A DNA stretch of 64,000 nucleotides from Pseudomonas capeferrum (lineage in GTDB: Bacteria > Pseudomonadota > Gammaproteobacteria > Pseudomonadales > Pseudomonadaceae). Numbering within the stretch: the first letter of the stretch is position 1; each line of letters starts with the position of its first letter. The DNA lies in assembly GCF_013523055.1 (NCBI RefSeq), contig NZ_JAAMQM010000017.1:62001-126000 (forward strand). Direction: 5' to 3'. The notes beneath the pieces are model-generated. The model was not told the DNA's origin and did no database searches. It saw nothing but the letters and a program-made list of their open reading frames with translations. Shown piece after piece: positions 49,455-57,949 of the stretch. The position numbers and the translations under genes are program-made.

Positions 49455-50231
49455 ATGAAAAAACTCTTCGTTGCCTCCTTGTTGCTGCTGCTCGCCGGTT
49501 GCTCCAGCGGATTGCGGATCGACCGCAGTCACCCCTCTGCCAATCACGATGAGCGCATCCAATTCGTTGTCCTGCATTACACCAATGCCTCGCTCGAGCG
49601 CTCCCTGGCGCTCCTGACCAAGGGCGAAGTGAGCAGCCACTACCTGATTGGCGATGGCCCGGCCAGGATCTATCAGTTGGTGGACGAGAGCCGTCGCGCC
49701 TGGCATGCCGGTGACAGTCAGTGGCAGGGCCGCACGTGGCTCAATTCCAGCTCCATCGGTATCGAGATCGTCAATCCTGGCTTCGACGACACGCCCAATG
49801 GTCGGGTCTGGTACCCGTATAGCGAAGCCCAGGTTCAGGCTTTGATCGCGCTGCTCAAGGACATCGTCAAGCGTAACAATATCAATCCGCAGCACATCAT
49901 CGGTCACAGCGACATCGCTCCGTCGCGCAAGCTCGATCCAGGACCGATGTTCCCATGGAAGCGCCTGGCGGACGCGGGCATCGGTATCTGGCCGAATGCC
50001 ACCGCCGTTGCGCGGCAGCAGGCGTATTTCAGCGTCAACCCACCCACCATCGCCTGGTACCAGCAACAGTTGGCGCGCTTCGGCTATGCCATCGAGCAGA
50101 CGGGCGAGCTCGATCCGGGCACCCGACATGTACTGGCCGCGTTACAGATACGTTTCCGCCCGCAACGGTTCGACGGCATGCCGGATGCCCAAACGGCAGC
50201 TATCCTGCAAGTTCTCAACACCATGCGCTAA
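49455..50231 (+). CDS. ampDh2: Outer-membrane N-acetylmuramoyl-L-alanine amidase AmpDh2
   Basis: The 258-residue amidase_2 enzyme cuts the MurNAc-L-Ala bond. It has signal MKKLFVASLLLLLAGC with lipobox LAGC (C16), placing it on the outer membrane facing the periplasm. Zinc ligands: H in FVVLHYTNAS, H in IIGHSDIAPSRKLDPGP and D in the same block; the Glu in IGIEIVNPGF is also conserved. A C-terminal peptidoglycan-binding-like helical domain follows. Its place after dgcH corresponds to PA5485 (ampDh2). An in-frame GTG one codon upstream is possible. Confidence 0.92.
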   Translation: MKKLFVASLLLLLAGCSSGLRIDRSHPSANHDERIQFVVLHYTNASLERSLALLTKGEVSSHYLIGDGPARIYQLVDESRRAWHAGDSQWQGRTWLNSSSIGIEIVNPGFDDTPNGRVWYPYSEAQVQALIALLKDIVKRNNINPQHIIGHSDIAPSRKLDPGPMFPWKRLADAGIGIWPNATAVARQQAYFSVNPPTIAWYQQQLARFGYAIEQTGELDPGTRHVLAALQIRFRPQRFDGMPDAQTAAILQVLNTMR

Positions 50232-50303
50232 AGCACCGCCAAACGGGCAGGCCGACTTGCCAGACAGTTGCTATACCTCTGGGTAATCAATTGGATGCCC
50301 TAG

Positions 50304-51926
50304 ATGTCAGCTCTTCTCGCCACGCTGCGCCAAATTTTTCATCGTCCCTGGCTGCTGGCCACACTTGCCGCGCTTATCAGCGCCTGTGTGCTCCTGCTGG
50401 CCAGCGTTGGCGTGAACCTGCAACAGATCAGGGAAAGTGAACGCGCAGTAATGAATGCGCGAGGTGAACGCTTTCTGGAACGCCTTGAACAGGTATTCGG
50501 CCAATTGCGCGAAGGGGTCGACAAGCTCAAGGCTCAACCCTTGCGCAAGTGCGATGCGGCAATGATCGCGGCCCTCCAGCAAGTGGGGCTCAGCTACCGC
50601 TTCATTTATGAAGCTGCCTATGTCGATGGCACCGTCACGTGTTCGAACCGGGGGGGGCAGCGCAGTCCGGAACCTCTGCGCCCCCCGGACATCCACGGCC
50701 CCAGCTACAGCTACTGGCTCAACACGACCACCGAACCGAATGAAAACCTCGCCGCTCTCATGCTGGGGAGCGGCAGGTTTCTCGTCTCGACATCGCGTGG
50801 GCACCTGACCGATGCGGTCGACCTGCCGCGAGGTGGCAGTCTGCTGGTGGTCCTGGACCGGGGGGCGCGCGCCATCCCGGTATTGGGGCCTGCGCAACCC
50901 TGGCCTCCTGGTGACGGCTGGGCCTCGACCTCCAGCGAGTTGCTGGTCGAGCTCGTCGATCGGCTGATCTACCGCATGCCGACCAAGTCGCCCGATTACC
51001 AACTGGTGCTTATCGTTCCCCGATCCGACATGCCATTGAAGATGAATGGCATGCTTTGGGTCCTGTTCCCGGGCAGTCTGCTGGTAGCCACGTGCATCGG
51101 GTGGCTGGTGCTGCAACTGATCCAGCAGCGACGCTCCATGAGTTCGGAGCTGCAGGGCGCGTTGCGCCGGGGTGAGCTGCAAGTGCTCTATCAGCCGATC
51201 TTCGAACTCATCAGCCGGCGTTGCGTGGGAGCCGAGGCGCTGGTTCGATGGCGGCGACCGGACGGTACCCTGACCAGTCCCGACCTGTTCATCCCCATGG
51301 CCGAAAACACGGGCCAGATTTGCGAAATCACCGATTTCGTCCTGCAGCGGGTTCTCGAACAACTGGGTCAGTTGCTCAGGGCCAATCGCAGCCTGTATAT
51401 CTCCGTGAACCTGGCCGCCTGCGATGTCATGGAGCCGCGAATCGGCCCCATAGCCGCGCGGCTACTGGCGCTTCACCACGTAGCCGCCAGCCAGATCGCG
51501 TTCGAAGTCACCGAGCGTGGACTGGTGGATGTGGTCGTGGCCAGGGAGAACCTGCAGGCGCTAAGGGCTGTCGGGCATCAAGTGCTGATCGACGATTTTG
51601 GTACCGGCTATTGCAGCCTGGCCTATCTGCAAACCTTGCCGGTCGATTGCTTGAAGATCGACAAGGCTTTCATCGACGCACTTGGCCACGATGCCGCCAG
51701 CAGCGGTGTTGCGCCCCATATCATCCGCATGGCCCATGCCTTGCAATTGCGGGTGATCGCCGAAGGGGTCGAATTCGAAGACCAGGCCGAGCTCCTCAAC
51801 AGCGAGGGTGTCATCTATGGTCAAGGCTGGTTGTTCGCCCACCCCCTCAACGCGGCGCATTTCGTGGAGTTGATCACTCGAGACCGGCGTCCGGCCGGTC
51901 GACGGCTCGACGACGAGCCCGCCTAG
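50304..51926 (+). CDS. c-di-GMP phosphodiesterase, CSS-motif sensor plus EAL
   Basis: The 540-residue protein has two membrane helices (17-40 and about 248-272) enclosing a periplasmic CSS-type sensor with C83 (RKCDAAM) and C113 (VTCSNRGG), then a cytoplasmic EAL domain. The catalytic set is intact: E311 in AEALVRW, EVTERG, DDFGTGYCSLAYL, KIDKAFID and EGVE. CSS proteins of E. coli sense periplasmic thiol state through DsbA/DsbB; dsbA lies 4.5 kb upstream. It is convergent with kinB, the two stops sharing CTAG (51923-51926). P. aeruginosa has no gene here, as I recall, so this may be an insertion. Confidence 0.93.
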   Translation: MSALLATLRQIFHRPWLLATLAALISACVLLLASVGVNLQQIRESERAVMNARGERFLERLEQVFGQLREGVDKLKAQPLRKCDAAMIAALQQVGLSYRFIYEAAYVDGTVTCSNRGGQRSPEPLRPPDIHGPSYSYWLNTTTEPNENLAALMLGSGRFLVSTSRGHLTDAVDLPRGGSLLVVLDRGARAIPVLGPAQPWPPGDGWASTSSELLVELVDRLIYRMPTKSPDYQLVLIVPRSDMPLKMNGMLWVLFPGSLLVATCIGWLVLQLIQQRRSMSSELQGALRRGELQVLYQPIFELISRRCVGAEALVRWRRPDGTLTSPDLFIPMAENTGQICEITDFVLQRVLEQLGQLLRANRSLYISVNLAACDVMEPRIGPIAARLLALHHVAASQIAFEVTERGLVDVVVARENLQALRAVGHQVLIDDFGTGYCSLAYLQTLPVDCLKIDKAFIDALGHDAASSGVAPHIIRMAHALQLRVIAEGVEFEDQAELLNSEGVIYGQGWLFAHPLNAAHFVELITRDRRPAGRRLDDEPA

Positions 51927-53689
51927 GCCGGCAGCGCCATGTAGAACTGCGTCCCTTGACCGGGACGAGAGAACACGCCCATCCGCCCGCCATGCAACTG
52001 TACGATCTCCTTGCACAGCGCCAGGCCCAGACCCGCCCCGCCTTTCTTGCGGCCTACCTGGACAAAAGGCTCGAAGATCCGGCCCTGCTGTCCGTAGGCG
52101 ATACCTTCGCCATCGTCTTCGACACTGATGATCACCCGTTCGGCATGCCGCCGGGCATGCAGACGGATGCGCCCGCCACTGGCCGTATGACGGATGGCAT
52201 TGTGCAACAGGTTGTCCAGCACCCGGTCGAGCTGGGCCACATCCGCCTGGATGCGTGGCAGGGGCAGCTCCAGGTCGGTGACCAGTTCGATCTGTTTGTC
52301 GTCGGTCTGTTCCTGATAGCGCAACCTGGCTCGATCAAGCAGATCATCAATGGGGCACGGCGCCAGCTCGAGCTTCTGCAGACCGCTCTGGTAACGCGAG
52401 AAGTTGAGCAGATCGTTGATCAGTTGAGTCAATCGCTGCATCTCTTCGCCGATGGTTTCCACCAGGTCGCTCTCGCGCGCCTCCGCCGGGAACTTCAAGC
52501 GCTCGCGCAACAGACCGAACGCCATGTGCATGCCCGTGATGGGCGTGCGCAGCTCATGCGAGGCCCGCAGGACGAACTCACTGCGAACACGCTCGAAGGC
52601 GCGCTGCTCGGTCACGTCATGCAACACCATGACCGCTCCCAGAATCGGCCCCTGGGGATGGCTGACGGGTGTCAGGCTATAGGTCAGCAATCGGCTTTCG
52701 TCGTCCACTTCCAGGCTCAGGTCCTCGGGCGGACGATCCAGGCTGCCCCCTCGCAATACCTGGCGCAGCTGTTGCTCCAGTTCGGGCCGCTGCAGGGCTT
52801 CTGCAAGCCCTACGCCGAGGCGGCTGTCGACCCATCCCAATTGACGTTGAGCCACCGGGTTAAGGTGCTCCAAGCGGCCTTGCTGGTCGATGATCAACAA
52901 ACCATCGTCGATGCTGTCGAGCACCGCTTGCAGGCGTTGCTGACCGGCGAGCAGCTCGTCGATATTGGTGGCCTGGTGCCGGCGCAATGCGTCCGCCATC
53001 AGGCCAAAGCGTCGGGTCAGCTGGTTGAGTTCGGTGGCATGGGTGACGGGCAGGGTGACATCGAAGTTGCCCTGACCGACCTGATCGGCCGCCTTGGCCA
53101 GGGCTTCGATAGGGTGGCCGAAACGGCGTGCGATGTTGTGCGCGGTGATGAACCCCAGCACCAGCACGGTCAGGCCCATCAGGCCAAGCATGCCGCTGAT
53201 CAACAGGGCGCGGTCGCGGGCTTGTTCCTCGCCTTGGGTGATATGGTCGAGTGTCTGCCGGTGGGAGTCGACCAGGTCGGTGCGCACCTGGTTGAACGCC
53301 GACCAGAGCGGTTGATCGCCAATAACGCTCTGGCCAGAGAGGCTGCTGTCTCGATAGGCCTGCAGAAACGTCTGATAGTTACGGCTGGCCTTGCTGAACC
53401 CGGTACGCTCGCCACCGCGTTCGAGCCCTTCGTTGAGCAGCGTCTGGAAGTCTCCCTGCAACGCAGCGAGATGCTGGGTGCCGCTGTCCTTGTTGAGAAT
53501 CAGGTTGAGTTGCTCGCCCAGGTTCTGGCGCAGCTTGAGCCCCAGCTCGAGCGTATGCGTGGCATCGCGCACCATTACTTGCTGCACCGTGGCCATCTGC
53601 AGCACGCTGACCAGCCCCAGCAACAGCCCCAGCAGGGCAACGGTCACCAGCGCCGAAATACTGAGAAAAAGCCGCGTACGCAGCTTCAT
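51923..53689 (-). CDS. kinB: Sensor histidine kinase KinB
   Basis: The 588-residue inner-membrane kinase is the partner of AlgB. Two helices (7-29 and about 160-180) enclose a periplasmic four-helix sensor; then HAMP (RRFGHPIEALAKAADQVGQGNFDV), PAS (LQAVLDSIDDGLLIIDQQG), HisKA (ASHELRTPITGMHMAF) and HATPase_c (NLLHNAIRHT; DDGEGI; GGAGLGLALCKEI). KinB acts mainly as a phosphatase of AlgB in P. aeruginosa and limits alginate. The start MKLRTRLFLS at 53689 has AGGTG upstream; a GTG four codons earlier overlaps the algB stop. Confidence 0.95.
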   Translation of the reverse strand: MKLRTRLFLSISALVTVALLGLLLGLVSVLQMATVQQVMVRDATHTLELGLKLRQNLGEQLNLILNKDSGTQHLAALQGDFQTLLNEGLERGGERTGFSKASRNYQTFLQAYRDSSLSGQSVIGDQPLWSAFNQVRTDLVDSHRQTLDHITQGEEQARDRALLISGMLGLMGLTVLVLGFITAHNIARRFGHPIEALAKAADQVGQGNFDVTLPVTHATELNQLTRRFGLMADALRRHQATNIDELLAGQQRLQAVLDSIDDGLLIIDQQGRLEHLNPVAQRQLGWVDSRLGVGLAEALQRPELEQQLRQVLRGGSLDRPPEDLSLEVDDESRLLTYSLTPVSHPQGPILGAVMVLHDVTEQRAFERVRSEFVLRASHELRTPITGMHMAFGLLRERLKFPAEARESDLVETIGEEMQRLTQLINDLLNFSRYQSGLQKLELAPCPIDDLLDRARLRYQEQTDDKQIELVTDLELPLPRIQADVAQLDRVLDNLLHNAIRHTASGGRIRLHARRHAERVIISVEDDGEGIAYGQQGRIFEPFVQVGRKKGGAGLGLALCKEIVQLHGGRMGVFSRPGQGTQFYMALPA

Positions 53690-53697
53690 CGCCCACC

Positions 53698-55044
53698 TCA
53701 CAGGTTGTACTGCTTACGCTTGCGATACAGCGTCGAGGCATCGATGCCCAGCGTCTTGGCCGCCTGATCGAGAGTGTCGCTGGTCGCCAGTACCGCGCCG
53801 ATGTGCGCGCGTTCGAGCTCATCCAGGCTCAAGGCGGCACCCACGCGAGGTGCGTTGCCGGTGGGCTGCTCGCCCATGCCCAGGTGGCTGATTTCCACGC
53901 GCTCCTGACCACAGATGATGCTCGCCCGTTCGATGACGTTGCGCAGCTCGCGGATATTGCCCGGCCATCGATAATTGAGTAGCGCCGCACGGGCCTCGTC
54001 GCTGAATCCGCGCGCAGGCCGCGAATATTCCTTGACGAAGCGCGCGAGGAAGCGGTCGGCGAGGATCAGCACGTCTTCGCTGCGTTCACGCAGTGGCGGC
54101 AGATGCAGGGTGATGACGTTGAGGCGGTAGAGCAAGTCCTCGCGGAAGCGGCCCTCGCGCACCATCTCTTCGAGGTTGAGGTTGGTGGCAGCCAGGATAC
54201 GTACATCGGCGCGGCGAGTGACGGGGTCACCGACGCGTTCATATTCCTTGTCCTGGATGAAACGCAGCAGTTTAGGTTGCAAGGTCAGCGGGAAGTCACC
54301 GATCTCATCGAGGAACAATGTGCCGCCATCCGCCTGGTTCACACGACCGAGCGTACTTTCGCTGGCGCCGGTGAAGGCTCCGCGGCTGTGTCCGAACAGC
54401 TCGCTCTCCATCAGCTCCGCGGTCAAGGACGGACAGTTGATGGTGACGCATGACTTGCGTGATCGCTTGCTCCAGCCATGAATGGCCCTCGCCAGCTCGC
54501 CCTTGCCGGTGCCCGACTCACCCAGGATCAGGATGTTGGCATCGGTAGTGGCCACCTGGCGCGCGGTCTCGAGTACCGCCATCATCGCCGGGCTATGGGA
54601 GTCGAGCCCGTCCTTTGGCTTGCGCACCTCGCCTTCCAATGCTTCCAGGCGTGCCGAAAGCTGACGTACTTCGAGCTGTTTGGCGGTTGCCAGGCGCAGC
54701 TGGTCTGGGCTGCAAGGCTTGACCAGGTAATCGGCGGCGCCAGCCTGGATAGCGTCGACCGCCGTATCGATCGCGGAGTGGGCCGTGACGATCACTACCC
54801 GCATCCACGGTGCCTGGATACGCATCTGTGCCAGCACATCCAGGCCATTGTCCTCACCCAGTCGCAAATCGAGGAAACACAGGTCGAAGACCTGGCGTTG
54901 AAGCAGGGTTTCCGCCTGTGAGGCGCTGTTGGCTGTCGCCACGCTATAGCCTTCGTCTTCGAGGCAGTAGCGGAAAGTACGCAGGATGGCGGACTCATCA
55001 TCTACCAGCAGAATGCGGCCTTGATTGTCCGGGACTGATTCCAT
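53698..55044 (-). CDS. algB: NtrC-family alginate response regulator AlgB
   Basis: The 448-residue regulator has a receiver domain (ILLVDDES; phosphoacceptor D59 in FLDLRLGED; K in YLVKPCSPDQ), an AAA+ domain (145-375; Walker A GESGTGKGE, GAFTGA loop ELFGHSRGAFTGASE, Walker B GGTLFLDEIGD) and a Fis-type HTH (LDQAAKTLGIDASTLYRKRKQ). It activates alginate genes and, with the bacteriophytochrome, other group behaviours in P. aeruginosa. GAFTGA is intact, so contact with sigma-54 is possible. It lies upstream of kinB in one operon; start MESVPDNQGRILLVDD at 55044 is the family N-terminus. Confidence 0.97.
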   Translation of the reverse strand: MESVPDNQGRILLVDDESAILRTFRYCLEDEGYSVATANSASQAETLLQRQVFDLCFLDLRLGEDNGLDVLAQMRIQAPWMRVVIVTAHSAIDTAVDAIQAGAADYLVKPCSPDQLRLATAKQLEVRQLSARLEALEGEVRKPKDGLDSHSPAMMAVLETARQVATTDANILILGESGTGKGELARAIHGWSKRSRKSCVTINCPSLTAELMESELFGHSRGAFTGASESTLGRVNQADGGTLFLDEIGDFPLTLQPKLLRFIQDKEYERVGDPVTRRADVRILAATNLNLEEMVREGRFREDLLYRLNVITLHLPPLRERSEDVLILADRFLARFVKEYSRPARGFSDEARAALLNYRWPGNIRELRNVIERASIICGQERVEISHLGMGEQPTGNAPRVGAALSLDELERAHIGAVLATSDTLDQAAKTLGIDASTLYRKRKQYNL

Positions 55045-55200
55045 TTCCTGCGCTCCTGTAGGATTAATCTTGGTTAGTGTCGGAAATATCGGGCAAGTTG
55101 CATGGTCAATTCTGATTGATTCCGTTATCTGCATGCTAGCTCGTTGACTTCTGCTTGGCTAACTTACTGAAAAAACAGAAATTGCCTACAGAAAAAATGA

Positions 55201-55215
55201 TGGCACCAAGATTGC
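55201..55215 (+). promoter_or_regulatory. Sigma-54 (RpoN) -24/-12 promoter
   Basis: TGGCACCAAGATTGC equals the RpoN consensus TGGCAC-N5-TTGC at every fixed base. Transcription should begin near 55226, 25 bases before the ATG of the BON gene. The upstream activator is not known; algB, whose product has an intact sigma-54 contact loop, lies divergently next to it, and 55045-55200 is available for enhancer sites. Confidence 0.85.
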
Positions 55216-55250
55216 GGCACTCTCGGATTTGACCAGAAGGATGGTGTCCC

Positions 55251-56081
55251 ATGCCCTTTCCACCCCGGTCCGCTGCGCTGGCAGTGGGTCTTCTGCTTAG
55301 CCAGTTCCTGGCACCCACCGCATTCGCCGACAGCGAGCAAGACGCACGTCTGGAGGGCGCTTTGCAGACAGCGCTATCCTTGAATCGTGTCCTCAATCCT
55401 TTCCGCATCACGGCCCAGGTCGCAGGGCAATCCGTTCAGCTGTCCGGCGAAGTGGAAAACGAGGTTGAGCGTCAGCTGGCCGAACGCGTGGCACTGGCCA
55501 CCCGTGGCATCGAGCATGTGGATAACCGATTACAGGTCAATGCCGACCTGGTCGAGCAATCCCTGGAGTTGCGCGCCTATGCCCAGCGTCTGGAAGACGC
55601 GACGCTTTCTGCCATCGTGCGCGCTCGCCTGCTCTGGAGCCGCGTCACGCAAAAAGCTCCCATCGAGGTCGAAAGCCGTGAAGGTGTGGTGACCCTGCGT
55701 GGCAGAGTCGACAGTACCGAAGCCAAGGAGCTCGCCGGGGTGCTGGCCCGAAGCACGGACGGGGTATACCTGGTGAACAACCTGGTCAGCCTCGATACCG
55801 CCGCCATGGCGAAGGCCCGAACAACGCCAGTCGATGCCCCTGTCGGACCGCAACCGAGCGATAACTGGATCATCGACAAGATCCAGAGCAGCTTGCGCTA
55901 TAGCCGCAATCTGGATGGCCTGACCATCAAGGTGTCAAGCCAGGAAGGCTTGGTGCGATTGTCCGGCGAGGTGGTCAGTAGCGAACAGAAATCCATTGCC
56001 GTGGACGTGGCGCGTCAGATCGTCGGAGTACGCGGCGTAGACGCTGATTTGCTGAAGGTGGCCACCAAGACCGAAGGGTGA
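55251..56081 (+). CDS. BON-domain periplasmic protein
   Basis: The 276-residue exported protein has a signal peptide (1-26, ending APTAFA) and three BON-like units: about 35-95 (ITAQVAGQSVQLSGEVENEVERQLAERVALATRGIEHVDN), 110-180 (IEVESREGVVTLRGRVDSTEAKELAGVLARSTDGVYLVNN) and 205-272 (LTIKVSSQEGLVRLSGEVVSSEQKSIAVDVARQIVGVRGV). BON domains bind phospholipid membranes and peptidoglycan; OsmY is the best known example. The gene lies behind a consensus sigma-54 promoter and is divergent from algB. Confidence 0.93.
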   Translation: MPFPPRSAALAVGLLLSQFLAPTAFADSEQDARLEGALQTALSLNRVLNPFRITAQVAGQSVQLSGEVENEVERQLAERVALATRGIEHVDNRLQVNADLVEQSLELRAYAQRLEDATLSAIVRARLLWSRVTQKAPIEVESREGVVTLRGRVDSTEAKELAGVLARSTDGVYLVNNLVSLDTAAMAKARTTPVDAPVGPQPSDNWIIDKIQSSLRYSRNLDGLTIKVSSQEGLVRLSGEVVSSEQKSIAVDVARQIVGVRGVDADLLKVATKTEG

Positions 56082-56256
56082 ATCATGCAAATCGCACGAC
56101 GCCAGGGAGGGCATCGTGCAGGATACGTCCCCACCTTAATCTGATTCATTAGTTAAGTTATTGATTTGTAAGTAGTTTTTATCGAATCCAATACTGGCAT
56201 GCAGGCTGCACTGTTCTATTCAGAGTTGAATAAAAAGTACAGCACGAGGAGCCGGT

Positions 56257-56544
56257 ATGAACCGCCAAACCATCACTCGCGAACAGACCGCTACATTGCC
56301 ACTGCGCCAGTTCCTGTTTCTCAGCCTGGCGCTGATGCTGACCCTGGCCGCCGGCCAGGCGTACCACAGCTGGCAGACTGCGCGTTTGGCCGAGCAGGTG
56401 GCAGCGCACACTGCGCTGTTGGTGCATATCCAGGCGACTCGCGCGAACACCTTGGTAAGAGCGGCAGAACCGGTTTCGACGCAGGAGCGTGCGACGCCGG
56501 CCACCCTCGAAAGTGTTGTACCTCAAGAGCGCTGGGTGTTCTAA
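56257..56544 (+). CDS. Small single-span membrane protein
   Basis: The 95-residue protein has a cytoplasmic N-tail (MNRQTITREQTATLPLRQ), one membrane segment (FLFLSLALMLTLAAGQAYHSW) and a short periplasmic tail. It matches no family I know, though it resembles small orphan envelope proteins found beside DUF1328. GGAGCCGGT precedes the ATG. A 46-base gap separates it from DUF1328, so they are possibly cotranscribed. Confidence 0.7.
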   Translation: MNRQTITREQTATLPLRQFLFLSLALMLTLAAGQAYHSWQTARLAEQVAAHTALLVHIQATRANTLVRAAEPVSTQERATPATLESVVPQERWVF

Positions 56545-56590
56545 GCGCAGCCACGAGCGGATTTCGAACAAAACGGTAAGGAGAATCATC

Positions 56591-56752
56591 ATGTTGAGCT
56601 GGGCTATCACTTTCCTGATCATCGCCATCGTCGCAGCTGTGTTGGGCTTCGGTGGTATCGCGGGCGCGGCGACGGGTATCGCGAAGATCCTGTTCATCAT
56701 CTTCCTGGTGCTGTTCATTGCTTCGTTCTTCTTTGGACGCCGTAGAGGTTGA
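56591..56752 (+). CDS. DUF1328 small membrane protein
   Basis: The 53-residue protein is nearly all membrane: AITFLIIAIVAAVLGFGGIAGAATGIAKILFIIFLVLFIASFFFGRRRG contains two helices around the glycine-rich FGGIAGAATGIAK, the exact DUF1328 (YtjA) signature. Members are often under envelope-stress sigma factors; no clear promoter could be assigned here. AAGGAGAATCATC precedes the ATG. Its stop is 2 bases before the next start. Confidence 0.93.
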   Translation: MLSWAITFLIIAIVAAVLGFGGIAGAATGIAKILFIIFLVLFIASFFFGRRRG

Positions 56753-56754
56753 CG

Positions 56755-57222
56755 ATGAAGAGGTTGTATAGCGCTGTTGCTGCTGCCCTGCTGATGGGCA
56801 GTAGCATGGTGGCGATGGCCGCCAATGACGGACAGGTCCGAGCCAATGAGCTATTGGGCTCAGATCCCGAATATCGCGAAACGTGGCAGCAAGTGGTCAA
56901 AAAGGAAGAGCGCTTGCCCGAATGGGTACTCAACCTCAGCGGTAGCTCTCCTCAACAGATGTCCGCGGTCACCGAGGATGGGGACAGGTATCTGGTCGGT
57001 CCTCTGTGTGAATCCGAAGGCAAATGCATCAACAAGCGTCTGATCGTGGCTTTCAAGTGGGACAAGGACGATGCCTACGCGATGCTGGTAGAAGTTCCTG
57101 AAGGGCTGCCCAAGGACAAGGCACCAACCCGTCATGCCGATTATCGTTGGCTGGGTGAGCCTGACGAAGGGATGAAGGCGCTCTTGCTCGAACAGCTCAA
57201 GCGTGATCCCAACTGGTACTGA
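56755..57222 (+). CDS. Ivy-like inhibitor of vertebrate-type lysozyme
   Basis: The 155-residue exported protein has a signal peptide (1-23, SSMVAMAA). The mature part follows the Ivy (PF08816) plan: RLPEWVLNLSGSSPQQ, then DRYLVGPLCESEGKCINKRLIVAFKW. In Ivy the loop CKPHDC inserts its His into the lysozyme active site; here the two cysteines are kept (C85, C91) but the loop reads CESEGKC, longer by one residue and without the His. It may inhibit a different lysozyme or lytic transglycosylase, or have lost the role. It begins 2 bases after DUF1328 and so is translationally coupled to it. Confidence 0.72.
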   Translation: MKRLYSAVAAALLMGSSMVAMAANDGQVRANELLGSDPEYRETWQQVVKKEERLPEWVLNLSGSSPQQMSAVTEDGDRYLVGPLCESEGKCINKRLIVAFKWDKDDAYAMLVEVPEGLPKDKAPTRHADYRWLGEPDEGMKALLLEQLKRDPNWY

Positions 57223-57949
57223 GTGAAGACAGACGAACGGTAGTGCGCTGTAACTAAATAGAAGCCGAACCTTTTTATGATTCTGGCTTCTATGTTGCTT
57301 CGCTTCGATGAGACGCGATGCATGACCAGGGGGCCGGGCTGTTCTGATTGTTACAGGATCGGAATGGCTTAGGGGTACAGGGAGTACCTCCCGTAAGGGG
57401 CCGGGTCAGGAAAGGCGGCATCGGAAGTTTCAGGCCAGCCGTGCCCGGTTGGCACCTGGCCTGGCTTCCGAGGCGCTTCCACTCCATTGCTGCGTTACTG
57501 ATGCCGTATGCGTCAGACCGATAGTTTTCTCGACCGTATATCGAAATATTTTCCCAGAGAACTGGTACGTCCGTACTGTCATTTCTCTTCATTCGGTTTG
57601 TCGAACAACTTCCTATCCGTACCCTGTATACAGACAAATCTGCCCTTGTTTGGCGTATCAGCCATGTTCGGAAAACCGAACAGCTGTAATTCACGTTCAT
57701 GCGCAGGCTAATTTTCAGGCTACAGGTTATGCCGATTCGGCATGGGGTAGTCGTTTCCGGCATTAGACTGCCCCCTTGTGCATGGCAATAGTTGCCGCCT
57801 TTTTCGCTGGCCAGCGCGCATTGCGCTCGCTTGCTGCGACCCTACAGGGACATGCCGATTGGGCCAAAGCGAATTTCCAGACTGCTTGAAAGGCTCTGGA
57901 TCAAGGCTTCCAGCAGGGTGTCCAGGTCAATTAGAACAAGGGTAACGAC
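57223..57949. other. Gene-free 727-base interval, AT-richer than its surroundings
   Basis: No convincing gene is present. A weak hairpin TAGAAGCC...GGCTTCTA at 57259-57292 may end the Ivy-like transcript. The stretch 57490-57720 is visibly lower in GC than the window and contains only short, biased frames in both directions. The end must include the gltP promoter, which I could not fix. Confidence 0.55.

Noticed and set aside
51221..53767. 848-codon frame antisense to kinB
   Set aside because: It covers kinB and the end of the EAL gene, whose translations carry complete kinase and phosphodiesterase motifs; the long frame is a codon-bias artefact.
57290..57763. 157-codon open frame on the minus strand in the gap before gltP
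   Set aside because: It has no ribosome-binding site, no recognisable domain, an odd Cys/Arg/Thr-rich composition and covers the AT-rich spacer; it looks like a chance frame.
57781..57797. Sigma-54-like TGGCAATAGTTGC upstream of gltP
   Set aside because: The GG and GC are only 8 bases apart instead of 10, so it cannot be a functional -24/-12 element.
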